The notes: generated from the sequence alone by a model not told the origin. Shown: positions 28,173-37,113, counted from the stretch's first letter. The stretch: 64,000 nt of DNA from JAVBMV01 sp031552145 (GCA_031552145.1 JAVBMV010000004.1:1-64000), one strand, 5' to 3'. Translations and numbers: made by a program.

Positions 28173-29450
28173 ATGAGCGAGCTCTTCCACATTGACTCGA
28201 AGGGGCAACTTCAGCCGGGGGATGACGAGCTGCTCTTGCGCTTGCGCGCGGCGGAAGGCACCTACTGGCTCGCCCCCACCGCGCCGGACCTCTTCGTCGG
28301 CCTGCGCTCGCCCCCGACAGGCCTCCGAACCGAGAGCGAGCGAGCGATTCTCGCGGGCGATCTCTCCGGTATCTCGCTGCCCGATATCATCATCTTCCTG
28401 GCGCAAGGGCGTATCACCGGGATGCTGCGAGTCATCACTCCCTCTGGACAGTGCGCGCTCCTCTTCAAGTCTGGCGAGGTGCGCAGCGCCGCGACCGACA
28501 GCGCGGGCGCCTCGCTCGACGAGATCGCCATCGGCCTGGGCTATGTGAATCGAGAGCGGCTGCGCGAGGTGCTGCCCGTGGCACCATCCGACGGCCGCAT
28601 CGGTCGCGCCATGGTCGACGCGGGTCTGCTCATGCCCGACGATCTGCTCCGCTGCATGAACCACCAAGCCACCGAGGTGATGGCCGCGATGGTCAACGCT
28701 CGTTCGGGCAGCTTCGTCGTTTGCCAGCAGGAGGTCCCCAATCGCGCGCCACTCAATCTGAATGCGCAGGGCCTCCTCATGGATGCGATCCGGCGCATCG
28801 ACGAGCTCTCGGAAGCAGAGCGCTCGCTGCCCCCCTTGACGACCCGACTCAGCCAGGGGGCGCCGCTGCCCACCGAGGAGAGCGCGGGCGCCGCCGCCGT
28901 GCTCTTCTCCTACTGCGCCGTGGAGCGCACGGTAGAGGAGGTGCTGCGATTCTCGGGCATCAATGAGCTCGAGGCGGCGCGCGCGCTGAAGGATCTGCTC
29001 AAGGGAGGGCACCTGCTCGCCGAGGTGGAGATCTCCGCGGAGGAGGTCGGCGCCGGGACCGTGACCCTCACGCTCAAGTCTCCCGAGGAGACGGTCGCCG
29101 TCTTCGAGGAGGTCTTCAAGGAGCTCTTTGGCGAGGCGCTGCGCAATGGACTGGAGAAGGAGCTCTACGCCGCCGCGCACCATGCGCTCACCAGCCAATT
29201 GGCGCGCTCGCCGATCCTCGCGGGCTTCTCGTTCGGCGCGGATGGCGCGCTCCCCCTCGGCATTCTGCTCTCGAACGCCCGCGGCTCCACCAGCGATGAG
29301 ATGGATGCCTCGCGCAAGCTCCACGCCTCGCTCTCGGAGCTGATGTTCTTCCTGCTCTATGAGACGAGCGAGAGGCTGGACGACGAGACGGATCAGGCGC
29401 TCCTCGCCAGGATCAAGAAGATCCTCGACCGCCTCGAGTCACCGAAGTGA
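28173..29450 (+). CDS. DUF4388-domain protein
   Basis: A 425-residue cytosolic protein. Residues about 60-200 match the DUF4388 pattern (LAGDLSGISLPDIIIFLAQG, GMLRVITPSG, LLFKSGEVRSA, IAIGLGYVNRERL, VMAAMVNARSGSFVV), a domain found in Myxococcota and Deinococcota regulators and often linked to response regulators or motility. The C-terminal half is helical. Here there is no receiver domain. It overlaps the truD start by 4 bases (GTGA). Confidence 0.75.
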   Translation: MSELFHIDSKGQLQPGDDELLLRLRAAEGTYWLAPTAPDLFVGLRSPPTGLRTESERAILAGDLSGISLPDIIIFLAQGRITGMLRVITPSGQCALLFKSGEVRSAATDSAGASLDEIAIGLGYVNRERLREVLPVAPSDGRIGRAMVDAGLLMPDDLLRCMNHQATEVMAAMVNARSGSFVVCQQEVPNRAPLNLNAQGLLMDAIRRIDELSEAERSLPPLTTRLSQGAPLPTEESAGAAAVLFSYCAVERTVEEVLRFSGINELEAARALKDLLKGGHLLAEVEISAEEVGAGTVTLTLKSPEETVAVFEEVFKELFGEALRNGLEKELYAAAHHALTSQLARSPILAGFSFGADGALPLGILLSNARGSTSDEMDASRKLHASLSELMFFLLYETSERLDDETDQALLARIKKILDRLESPK

Positions 29451-30616
29451 ACACGCTCGAAGGCGCATGCGCGCAAGAGCTTCCGAACGATCCCTGCGCG
29501 TTGCCTTACGCGACGCCGGAGTTGCCCGGGATTGGCGGAGCGATCCGGGTGGCGCCGGAGGACTTCGAGGTGGAGGAGCTTCCCGCCTACCAACCCTCGG
29601 GAAGTGGCGAACATCTCTTCCTGTGGGTAGAGAAGCGCGGGCTCAACACGCGCGACGTGGCGCTCGCCCTCGCCCGAGCGCTCGGACTTCCCGAACGCGA
29701 CGTCGGCGTCGCGGGGCAGAAGGATCGCCGAGCGCTCACGCGACAATTCTTTTCAGTGCCCGCGGCCGCCGCCGCCAAGGCCAGCCGCGCGGGCTCGGCT
29801 CGACTCGACGGCGAGGGCGAGGGCTGGCACATCCTCTCGGCCCAGCTTCATCAGAACAAGCTCAAGACGGGGCACCTCAAGGGAAACCGCTTCTCCATCG
29901 TGGTGCGGGAGACGAAGCCCGGGGCCCTCGAGCGCGCCCAGGCGATCGCCCGGGCGCTGGAGGAGCGCGGGCTTCCCAACGCCTATGGTCCTCAGCGCTT
30001 CGGACGCGACGGGCGCAACGCGCAGCTTGGCCTGCGCCTGTTGCGGGCCCTGCAGCCCGGGAGCCCGCCGCTGCCACGCGAGTACGAGCGCGCCGCGCGC
30101 GACCGCTTCCAGCGCCGCCTCTACATCTCGTCCCTGCAGGCCGCGCTCTTCAACAGCGTGCTCGCCGAGCGCCTCGCGGAGGGCCTCTTCGATCGCGCCC
30201 TGGAGGGCGACATCCTCAAGCGCTCCGAGACGGGCGGCATCTTTCACTGCGAAGAGCCCACGGTCGATTCGCCGCGCGTCGCATCCTTCGAGCTCTCGCC
30301 GACTGGCCCCATCTTCGGCCATCGCATGATGACGGCGAAGGGAGAGGCACTGGCGCGGGAAGAGCGAGTTCTCGGCAGCGCGGGGCTCACCCTCGCCTCC
30401 TTCGCGCCGCTGAAGGGCGACGCCGAGGGCTCGCGGCGCCCGATGCGGCTCAAAGTCGCTCTTTCGCTCGCCGAGTTGGCGGGAGAAGAGGGACGCTCGC
30501 TCAGGCTCACTTTCTCCCTCCCGAAGGGCTCCTTTGCCACCGCCCTACTCCGCGAGGTAATGAAAGGTCCTCTCAATTCGGAACCGGGGCTCGCCGATGA
30601 GCAATCGAGCGACTAG
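29447..30616 (+). CDS. truD: tRNA pseudouridine(13) synthase TruD
   Basis: A 389-residue pseudouridine synthase of the TruD family, which modifies U13 of some tRNAs. Catalytic motif VAGQKDRRALTRQFFSV contains the nucleophile Asp93. NAYGPQRFGRDGRNAQLG is the second family signature. The start is GTG at 29447, overlapping the previous stop by GTGA. The N-terminal 25 residues are less conserved, so a slightly later start cannot be excluded. Confidence 0.9.
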   Translation: MNTLEGACAQELPNDPCALPYATPELPGIGGAIRVAPEDFEVEELPAYQPSGSGEHLFLWVEKRGLNTRDVALALARALGLPERDVGVAGQKDRRALTRQFFSVPAAAAAKASRAGSARLDGEGEGWHILSAQLHQNKLKTGHLKGNRFSIVVRETKPGALERAQAIARALEERGLPNAYGPQRFGRDGRNAQLGLRLLRALQPGSPPLPREYERAARDRFQRRLYISSLQAALFNSVLAERLAEGLFDRALEGDILKRSETGGIFHCEEPTVDSPRVASFELSPTGPIFGHRMMTAKGEALAREERVLGSAGLTLASFAPLKGDAEGSRRPMRLKVALSLAELAGEEGRSLRLTFSLPKGSFATALLREVMKGPLNSEPGLADEQSSD

Positions 30617-30670
30617 CAACGATCGGTGATAGGGTGCGCCCCGCACTTCTCACTTACCTGGAGCAACGCA

Positions 30671-32017
30671 ATGTCACACGCAGAGCCCTTTCGCATCCGC
30701 AGTGTAGAGACCATCCGCCTCATTAGCGCAGCAGAGCGCAAGGCTTCCCTCGAGCGCGCCGGGTACAACCCCTTCAAGCTCCCGGCCAAGGATGTCTTCA
30801 TCGACCTCCTGACCGACTCCGGCACTGGCTCCATGAGCGACAACCAGTGGGCCGCCATGCACTGCGCCGACGAGAGCTACGCGGGCAGCGCCTCCTTCTT
30901 CCGCCTGCGCGACACCATCCGCGAGATCACCGGTTTCGAGGAGCTGATCCCCACGCACCAGGGGCGCGCGGCCGAACGCGTCTTCTGCGATGTGATGCTC
31001 CAGAAGGGCGACGTGGTCGTCTCCAACGGCCTCTTCGACACCACCCGCGCCAACGTCGAGCGCGTGGGCGCCATCGGAATCGATATCCCAACCCCCACGG
31101 CACTCGATCCGGGTCACCCCGACCTGCTCAAGGGCGCCATCGACCTGAAGGCCCTGGACGGCGTCCTGGCGAAGGGGGGCGTGAAGCTCTGCATCCTCAC
31201 CATCACCAACAACACCTTCGGCGGCCACCCGATGCCGCTCGAGAACTTCCAGGAGGCGGTGAAGCGCTGCCGCGCCAAGAAAGTGCCGGTCTTCATCGAC
31301 GGCGCGCGCTACGCCGAGAATGCCGGCATGCTCATCCGGCGCGATCCCTCCTGCAAGGGGCGCACGCCGCGCGACCTCTGCGCCGAGTTCTTCAAGCTGG
31401 CTGACGGCATGATGATGAGCGCCAAGAAGAACGCCATCGTCCACATCGGCGGCTTCATCGCGTTGCACGACGCGGTGCTCGCCAGCAAGCTGCGCGAGAA
31501 CCTGATCGTCACCGAGGGCTTCGAGACCTACGGCGGCCTCGCCGGCCGCGACCTCGACGCGATGGCCATCGGCCTCAAGGAGGCGCTCGACCCCGCCGCG
31601 CTCGATCAGCGCCTGGGTCAGGTTGAGCGCTTCCACAAGAAGCTGGTCGACGCCGGCGTCCCCGTGATGCTGCCCGCCGGCGGTCACGGCGTCTACATCG
31701 ACGCGGCGAAGCTGCTGCCGCACCTCCCCGCCGAGCAGTTGCCCGGCCACGCGGTCGCGGTCGAGCTCTACCTGGAGGGTGGCATCCGCACCTGCGAGAT
31801 CGGCACGCTGATGTTCCCGCCCGGCTCGCGCCCCGAGGGTTCCCCCGAGCTGACGCGCCTGGCCATCCCCTGGCGGACCTACACCGACAACCACTTCGAT
31901 CACATCGTCGAGACCTTCCAGAAGATCTTGGCGCGCCGCGAGAAGGTTCGCGGCTATCGCATCGTCGAGGCCCCCGCCGCGCTGCGCCACTTCCGCGCGG
32001 TGCTCGCACCGGTATAG
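30671..32017 (+). CDS. tnaA: Tryptophanase
   Basis: A 448-residue PLP enzyme of the tryptophanase/tyrosine phenol-lyase family. The Schiff-base lysine is the second Lys of MMMSAKKNAIVHIGG (Lys253). Tryptophanase is preferred over tyrosine phenol-lyase because GLFDTTRANVE has Asp123 where tyrosine phenol-lyases carry Thr, and IRTCEIGTLMF lacks the Arg that binds phenol substrates. AGGHGVYIDAAKLLPHLPA also resembles tryptophanases. The enzyme makes indole, pyruvate and ammonia from tryptophan. Asn follows the active Lys pair where E. coli has Asp. TGGAG precedes the ATG at 30671. There is no tnaC-like leader or tnaB permease next to it. A strong terminator follows. Confidence 0.85.
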   Translation: MSHAEPFRIRSVETIRLISAAERKASLERAGYNPFKLPAKDVFIDLLTDSGTGSMSDNQWAAMHCADESYAGSASFFRLRDTIREITGFEELIPTHQGRAAERVFCDVMLQKGDVVVSNGLFDTTRANVERVGAIGIDIPTPTALDPGHPDLLKGAIDLKALDGVLAKGGVKLCILTITNNTFGGHPMPLENFQEAVKRCRAKKVPVFIDGARYAENAGMLIRRDPSCKGRTPRDLCAEFFKLADGMMMSAKKNAIVHIGGFIALHDAVLASKLRENLIVTEGFETYGGLAGRDLDAMAIGLKEALDPAALDQRLGQVERFHKKLVDAGVPVMLPAGGHGVYIDAAKLLPHLPAEQLPGHAVAVELYLEGGIRTCEIGTLMFPPGSRPEGSPELTRLAIPWRTYTDNHFDHIVETFQKILARREKVRGYRIVEAPAALRHFRAVLAPV

Positions 32018-32050
32018 CGGCTCAAGACTAGAGGACCTGCATCAATGATC

Positions 32051-32087
32051 GCGGCGCCCTTCCGATGGGAGGGCGCCGCGCTCTTTT
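32051..32087 (+). terminator. Terminator after tryptophanase
   Basis: GCGGCGCCCT (32051-32060) pairs perfectly with 32070-32079, followed by GCTCTTTT. Confidence 0.8.
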
Positions 32088-32145
32088 GGGCATCTCTTCG
32101 CCACGGCTCCAGCGACAAGGTAGAGTTCCTCAACCGAGGTTCTTC

Positions 32146-32406
32146 ATGAGCGAAGAGAACAACAACTCCTTCACCTTCCTGCCTCTCGCCGACAGGCCGA
32201 CGTCGCTCTCGCTCACCGTCCGGGAGCTCATCCAGAAGGTGCGGGCGGGCAAAGTGTACTGTAAGCAGGGCACGAAGCCGCTGGTGGGCCTCGTCATATC
32301 GCTGCAAGCGGTCCCCGCTCTCTGTCTCTCGATAGTCGAGGGCGACGCGGAGGAGCGAGGCACAATCTCGTTCCTCCGCGAGCGCCAGCACGAATGGATC
32401 GCCTAA
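32146..32406 (+). CDS. Small hypothetical protein
   Basis: An 86-residue open frame beginning MSEENNNSFTFLPLADRP, preceded by GAGG 8 bases upstream. Third codon positions are mostly G or C (AAC AAC AAC TCC TTC ACC TTC), like nearby real genes, whereas the overlapping minus-strand frame has mixed third positions. No family recognised. It lies between the tryptophanase terminator and the convergent SnoaL-like gene. Confidence 0.45.
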   Translation: MSEENNNSFTFLPLADRPTSLSLTVRELIQKVRAGKVYCKQGTKPLVGLVISLQAVPALCLSIVEGDAEERGTISFLRERQHEWIA

Positions 32407-32455
32407 AGCGAAGAGTCGCCAATAGCTCTCGAGTGCCAGCGGCTTCATCGGCATT

Positions 32456-33334
32456 TCAGAATTTTCCGTTGTTGTTCTTCCACTGCGCCTTCTCGGGGAT
32501 CTCCTCGATGGTGTCCCAGTGCTCGGCGATCTTGCCGTTCTCGACGCGGAAGAGGTCATAGAACGACGAGTGCCGCCCACCGAGGTGCCCCTCACTCACG
32601 CTGAGCACGAAGTTTCCCTCGCCGAGAACGCGATGGATGCGGTCGTATTTCATGGTGATGCCCTGCTTCGCCCAGGCCCCGAGCGCGACGCCTAGACCCG
32701 AGAGCCCATCGCCGATCTGCGGGTTGTGCTGCACGTAGTTGTCTCCGTCGAAGTAGCTGGTGAGTTTCTCCATCCGACCGTTGACCAGGATGTCGTCGAC
32801 GAAGGAGCGCACGAGGGTCTTGTTCGCCTCGGTCTTCACGACGTCTCGCACTTCAATCGGACCGTCGATCATCGTGTGACCGCTCGGATTCGGGCTCTTC
32901 GGCGTCTCCTGAAGGTTATCCCAGTGCTGGACGATCTTGCCGGCCTCGAAACGGAAGATGTCGAAGCCGATCTTGGGGCCGAAGAAGTCGTAGTCGGTGT
33001 GAGCAAGGACGAAGTCACCGTCTTGGAAAACTCGAACCGTATTCACACGAGCCGAGCCCCTCGGGAGCTGCGCCAAGAGCGCGCCGAAACCGGCGAGTCC
33101 ATCGGCGACCCCGAGGTTGTGCTGGACGTACTTGTTCGAGTTGATGACCGCGACCGGGCCACTTTCGCCGGTCTCGATGGCCTTCAAGAGATCGCGGACC
33201 TGTTGCTTCCGGGGCTGACTGGGGTTGTTGCTGATACTCATGGTGATGGGCTCCCTGGTGGTCTGGGGTGAGGTGGTGGCGCAGGCGGCTGCAAGTATGG
33301 TGGCGACGACAGCAGATGCGAATTGGTGGTTCAT
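32456..33334 (-). CDS. Exported protein with two tandem SnoaL-like domains
   Basis: A 292-residue protein with a short signal or lipobox region (LAAACATT), then two copies of an NTF2/SnoaL-like domain (about 40-155 and 165-285). The copies share NKYVQHN / DNYVQHN, DGLAGFGALL / DGLSGLGVAL, DFVLAHTDYDFFG / NFVLSVSEGHLGG and GKIVQHWDNLQETP / GKIAEHWDTIEEIP, so the gene arose by internal duplication. SnoaL-like folds bind small hydrophobic ligands or act as cyclases or isomerases. AAAGGA precedes the ATG. A palindrome at 33347-33363 sits just upstream, and the next gene upstream is the Rrf2 regulator. Function inferred only at fold level. Confidence 0.75.
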   Translation of the reverse strand: MNHQFASAVVATILAAACATTSPQTTREPITMSISNNPSQPRKQQVRDLLKAIETGESGPVAVINSNKYVQHNLGVADGLAGFGALLAQLPRGSARVNTVRVFQDGDFVLAHTDYDFFGPKIGFDIFRFEAGKIVQHWDNLQETPKSPNPSGHTMIDGPIEVRDVVKTEANKTLVRSFVDDILVNGRMEKLTSYFDGDNYVQHNPQIGDGLSGLGVALGAWAKQGITMKYDRIHRVLGEGNFVLSVSEGHLGGRHSSFYDLFRVENGKIAEHWDTIEEIPEKAQWKNNNGKF

Positions 33335-33346
33335 GATTCCTTTCGT

Positions 33347-33363
33347 GCAACTTCTATGGTTGC
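33347..33363. promoter_or_regulatory. Palindromic operator candidate before the SnoaL-like gene
   Basis: GCAAC, 7 bases, GTTGC forms a perfect 5-bp dyad, 13 bases upstream of the start. A related GCAACTACAGT lies in the Rrf2 promoter (minus strand, about 33867-33857), which makes it a candidate Rrf2 site. Confidence 0.45.
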
Positions 33364-33407
33364 GAATTGGGTCAAAAAAAAGAGTCGGCTACTACTCGGG
33401 CATCGGA

Positions 33408-33833
33408 TCACCTCGGCATCGACTTCACCTCCTCGAGTAGGTCGGCTACCGTCGTCTTCGCGAGCTGCTGCTCGAGCGCGAGCCGCACCTCATCGAAGTG
33501 ACCGGAAAGGGCCTCCTGGATGGTGCCGCCGACGGGACAGCGCGGGTTCGGCGGGTTGGTGTGCATCGGGAAGATCGTGCTCTCCTCCATCGCCAGGTAA
33601 ATATCGCGCAGCGTAATGCCGCGCGGAGGTCTAGTGAGTTGCCAGCCTCCGCCAGGCCCACCCTGCGACGTGACTAGCTTGGCATCACGCAGCAGCGAGA
33701 GGAGGCGGCGGATCACGACGGGGTTCGTGTTTACGCTGCCCGCGATGTACTCGGACGTCATCGTTTCTCCGTCGCCATGGGCGAGCAGGGTTAAGATGTG
33801 AATGCCAACCGTAAATCGGCTGTTCGCGCTCAT
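33408..33833 (-). CDS. Rrf2-family transcriptional regulator
   Basis: A 141-residue winged-helix repressor. The HTH region reads MTSEYIAGSVNTNPVVIRRL, the wing KLVTSQGGPGGGWQLTRPP, and the C-terminal part has NPRCPVGGTIQEAL. The three-Cys iron-sulfur motif of IscR/NsrR is absent; only Cys99 is present, as in the YwnA-type subgroup, so it more likely senses redox or a small molecule than nitric oxide or Fe-S status. The promoter at 33857-33886 overlaps a GCAAC motif that also lies before the SnoaL-like gene, which suggests autoregulation and control of that neighbour. Confidence 0.88.
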   Translation of the reverse strand: MSANSRFTVGIHILTLLAHGDGETMTSEYIAGSVNTNPVVIRRLLSLLRDAKLVTSQGGPGGGWQLTRPPRGITLRDIYLAMEESTIFPMHTNPPNPRCPVGGTIQEALSGHFDEVRLALEQQLAKTTVADLLEEVKSMPR

Positions 33834-33856
33834 GATGGGGCTCAGTTATCGAAACC

Positions 33857-33886
33857 ACTGTAGTTGCAGATAGGCGCCGTTGTCAA
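33857..33886 (-). promoter_or_regulatory. Promoter of the Rrf2 regulator
   Basis: On the minus strand, TTGACA (33886-33881) and TACAGT (33862-33857) are 18 bases apart. The -10 overlaps GCAACTACAGT, the candidate Rrf2 site. The leader is about 17 bases. Confidence 0.6.
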
Positions 33887-34020
33887 CGGGCGCCAAGCTC
33901 ACCGTTCGAGAGTCACGTCCACCGCTGCCGAAGTCTCGCGCTCGCGAACCCGCGCGCAGCGCGAGGGCCGGACCATCCTGCTCGACGGCGAGGCTCGGCG
34001 CCTGTACAAGAATGCGATGC

Positions 34021-34045
34021 AGGGCGCGGCAAGCAGCGCCCCTAC
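34021..34045 (-). repeat. 25-bp hairpin repeat on the guaA stop codon (copy 2)
   Basis: Identical in inverse orientation to 21819-21843. On the guaA strand it begins with the last G of the Glu codon plus the TAG stop and continues as the GGGCGC / GCGCCC stem-loop. Bases 33887-34020 next to it hold no supported gene. Confidence 0.85.
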
Positions 34046-35619
34046 TCCCATTCGATGGTGGCGGGGGGCTTCGAGGAGATGTCGTAGACGACGCGGTTGA
34101 TGCCCCGCACCTCGTTGGTGATGCGGCTCGACATGCGCGCGAGCAGTTCGTGCGGCAGCTTGGCCCAGTCGGCCGTCATGCCGTCGACGCTCTCCACGGC
34201 GCGGATCGCCACGGTCTGATCGTAGGTGCGCTCATCTCCCATTACGCCGACGCTCTGCACAGGGAGCAGCACGCAGAAGTACTGCCAGACCGACGGCGCA
34301 ACGGGCGACTTGGCGATCTCCTCGCGTACGATGACGTCGGCCTTGCGCACCAGCGCCAAGCGCTCGCGCGTAATCTCGCCGATGATGCGGATGGCGAGCC
34401 CTGGACCCGGAAAGGGCTGACGCGAGACGCTCGCCTCTTCGAGCCCCAGCTCACGCCCCAGCGCGCGCACCTCGTCCTTGAAGAGCTCTCGCAACGGCTC
34501 GATCAGCTTCAGCTTCATCACATCGGGCAGGCCGCCCACGTTGTGATGGCTCTTGATGGTGGCGGAGGGTCCTTTGAAGGAGACCGACTCGATCACGTCG
34601 GGATAGAGCGTCCCCTGCGCCAGGAAGTCGGCCCCTTCGAGCTGCTTTGCCGCCTCCTCGAAGACCGCGATGAACTCCGCGCCGATGATCTTCCGCTTCT
34701 TCTCTGGGTCGGTCACACCGGCCAGCTTCGACAAGAAGCGCTCGCTCGCGTCCACCGTGGTGAGCGGCACATGGAAGCGCTCACCGAAGACCCGCTTCAC
34801 CTCTTCGGCCTCCCCTGCGCGCAGGAGTCCATGATCGACGAAGATGCACTGGAGGCGATCGCCAATCGCCTTGTGCAGGAGCAGCGCGCAGACGGCGCTG
34901 TCGACGCCGCCGGAGAGACCGCAGATCACGCGCCCCGCGCCGCCCACCTTCGCGCGGATGCGCTCGAGCTCGGCCTGGGCAAAGCCCTTCATCGACCAGG
35001 TGCCACGAAATTGGCAGCAGTCGAAGAGGAAGGCGCGGAGCATCTCGCGTCCCCTGGGGCTATGCACCACCTCGGGGTGAAACTGCACGCCGTAGAGCTT
35101 GCGCTCCGGCGCCGCCACCGCGGCGAAGGGGGCATTGCCGCTGCGCGCCACCGCGCGGAAACCACGCGGAAGCTCTTCCACTCTGTCGCCATGGCTCATC
35201 CAGACGCCGAGGCGCTCTCCTCGCGAAAAGGGGGCGAGCGGACCCACGGACTCCAGCACTTCGATAGTGGCGTCGCCATACTCGCGTTCGTTCGAGGACT
35301 CGACGCGTCCACCTAACTGGTGTGTCATCAGTTGGAGGCCATAGCAAATCCCCAACACTGGGATCCCCAACTCGAAGAGCGCGGGGCTGCTCATGGGAGC
35401 GCCCTCGGCCCTCACCGAGCTAGGCCCTCCCGAGAGGATCAGCCCCTTGGGCGCAAAGCGCGCGATGGCCTCCATCGGCTCGTTGAAGGGGCGGATCTCG
35501 CAATAGACGCCAAGCTCTCGCACGCGGCGCGCGATGAGCTGCGTGTACTGGCTTCCAAAATCGAGGATGAGCAGGCGCTCTTCGTGGAGATCGTGTGGGG
35601 TGTTGCTCTCTGCTGCCAT
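34042..35619 (-). CDS. guaA: GMP synthase (glutamine-hydrolysing)
   Basis: A 525-residue bifunctional enzyme that turns XMP into GMP using glutamine and ATP. The N-terminal amidotransferase has LDFGSQYTQLIARR, GICYGLQ (nucleophile Cys) and QFHPEVVHS (His, Glu). The synthetase has ICGLSGGVDSAVCALLLHKA (PP-loop), and the dimerisation domain ends with PPATIEWE. It follows guaB after 15 bases. The stop codon is embedded in the 25-bp hairpin repeat. Confidence 0.96.
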   Translation of the reverse strand: MAAESNTPHDLHEERLLILDFGSQYTQLIARRVRELGVYCEIRPFNEPMEAIARFAPKGLILSGGPSSVRAEGAPMSSPALFELGIPVLGICYGLQLMTHQLGGRVESSNEREYGDATIEVLESVGPLAPFSRGERLGVWMSHGDRVEELPRGFRAVARSGNAPFAAVAAPERKLYGVQFHPEVVHSPRGREMLRAFLFDCCQFRGTWSMKGFAQAELERIRAKVGGAGRVICGLSGGVDSAVCALLLHKAIGDRLQCIFVDHGLLRAGEAEEVKRVFGERFHVPLTTVDASERFLSKLAGVTDPEKKRKIIGAEFIAVFEEAAKQLEGADFLAQGTLYPDVIESVSFKGPSATIKSHHNVGGLPDVMKLKLIEPLRELFKDEVRALGRELGLEEASVSRQPFPGPGLAIRIIGEITRERLALVRKADVIVREEIAKSPVAPSVWQYFCVLLPVQSVGVMGDERTYDQTVAIRAVESVDGMTADWAKLPHELLARMSSRITNEVRGINRVVYDISSKPPATIEWE

Positions 35620-35634
35620 CTGGCTGGTACCTCT

Positions 35635-37095
35635 CTACTCGACTCGGTAGTTGGGTGCTTCCTTGGTAATGATCACGTCGTGGGCGTGGCTCTCGCGAAG
35701 CCCGGCAGGCGTGATCCGGACAAAGCGCGATTTGGTGCGCAGCTCCTGGATCGTTCCGCATCCCGTGTAACCCATTCCCGAGCGCAGGCCGCCGAGCAGC
35801 TGGAGCACGTTCATCGCGATGGTGCCGCGGTAGGGGACGCGCCCCTCGATCCCCTCTGGCACCAGCTTATTCTCCTCCTCGACTTCGCCCTGGAAGTAAC
35901 GATCCTTGGAGCCTTCCCTCATCGCGCCCAAGGAGCCCATGCCGCGGTAGACCTTGTAGGAGCGCCCCTGCAGCAGCACCACCTCGCCCGGCGCCTCCTC
36001 GGTGCCCGCGAAGAGCGAGCCGATCATCACCGAGTGGGCGCCCGCCCCCAGCGCCTTCACGACATCTCCCGAGAACTTGATGCCTCCATCCGCGATGAGC
36101 GGCACGCCCGTACGCTCCGAGGCCTTGGCGCACTCGGCGATCGCGGTGAGCTGCGGGACCCCCACGCCCGCGACGATGCGCGTCGTGCAGATCGAGCCGG
36201 GCCCGATACCCACCTTTACGGCGTCCGCGCCCGCCTTCACCAACGCCATGAAGCCCTCCTCGGTGGCGACGTTGCCAGCGACGAGCTGCAGCGTTGGGTA
36301 CTGCTTGCGAATCCGGGCGACCATTTCCCCGACGCCCTGATGGTGGCCATGCGCGGTGTCCACCACGACGACATCCGCGCCGGCCTTTGCGAGCGCGTCG
36401 ACGCGCTCGAGCGTATCGGGCGAGACGCCGACGGCCGCGCCGCAGATGAGCCGCCCCAGCTTGTCCTTGGCCGCGTTGGGAAAGCGCTGGTGCTTCTCGA
36501 TATCTTTGATGGTGATGAGCCCCTTCAGATGCTGCGCGTCGTCGACGATGAGCAGCTTCTCGATTCGGTGCTGATGCAGCTGCTCCTTCGCCTTGTCGAG
36601 GCTGACGCCCTCTGGCGCGGTCACCGGTTCGCGCGTCATCACCTGCCCAACGCGCTGCGACAGGTTCTTCTCGAAGCGGACGTCGCGTCGAGTGACGATA
36701 CCCACCAGGCGCCCGCCCTCCACTACTGGTATGCCGCTGATGCCGTGCCGCCCCATCAGGCTAATCGCCTCGGAGAGCGGCGCGTCGGGGCCGGTCGTGA
36801 CGGGATCGGCCACCATGCCGCTCTCATGTTTCTTGACCTTGAGCACCTCGCGCGCCTGCGCCTCGATGGCAAGGTTCTTGTGGATGAACCCCATGCCACC
36901 CTCTTGCGCCATGGCGATCGCCGTCTCCGATTCGGTGACGCTGTCCATGGCGGCGGAGACCAGGGGCATCTTCAACTCGATGGCGCGGGTGAGGATCGTG
37001 CCGATCGAGACGCTCTTCGGCAGCACGGCGCTCTCGGCGGGAAGCAGGAGCACATCATCGAAGGTGAGGCCTGTTCGGATGTCGTCGGTGAGCAA
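35635..37095 (-). CDS. guaB: IMP dehydrogenase
   Basis: A 486-residue enzyme that oxidises IMP to XMP, the committed step of GMP synthesis. It has the N-terminal barrel (TGLTFDDVLLLPAES), two CBS domains (about 95-210), GPGSICTTRIVAGVGVPQ (active-site Cys), ADGGIKFSGDVVKALGAGA and a C-terminal GGLRSGMGYTGC. The start codon is TTG at 37095, with AGAGGAG upstream; no in-frame ATG is at the family N-terminus. It lies between DedA (18-base gap) and guaA (15-base gap) in one operon. Confidence 0.95.
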   Translation of the reverse strand: MLTDDIRTGLTFDDVLLLPAESAVLPKSVSIGTILTRAIELKMPLVSAAMDSVTESETAIAMAQEGGMGFIHKNLAIEAQAREVLKVKKHESGMVADPVTTGPDAPLSEAISLMGRHGISGIPVVEGGRLVGIVTRRDVRFEKNLSQRVGQVMTREPVTAPEGVSLDKAKEQLHQHRIEKLLIVDDAQHLKGLITIKDIEKHQRFPNAAKDKLGRLICGAAVGVSPDTLERVDALAKAGADVVVVDTAHGHHQGVGEMVARIRKQYPTLQLVAGNVATEEGFMALVKAGADAVKVGIGPGSICTTRIVAGVGVPQLTAIAECAKASERTGVPLIADGGIKFSGDVVKALGAGAHSVMIGSLFAGTEEAPGEVVLLQGRSYKVYRGMGSLGAMREGSKDRYFQGEVEEENKLVPEGIEGRVPYRGTIAMNVLQLLGGLRSGMGYTGCGTIQELRTKSRFVRITPAGLRESHAHDVIITKEAPNYRVE

Positions 37096-37113
37096 AGCGG
37101 ATCTCCTCTTTGG

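Noticed and set aside
30671..32017. Tyrosine phenol-lyase
   Set aside because: Asp123 in FDTT and Ile in CEIG match tryptophanase rather than the Thr and Arg of tyrosine phenol-lyase.
31954..32595. Minus-strand gene of 213 codons overlapping the tryptophanase end and the small plus-strand gene
   Set aside because: Its third codon positions are mixed and it runs into the 3' end of tnaA; the plus-strand frame shows the genome's GC3 bias.
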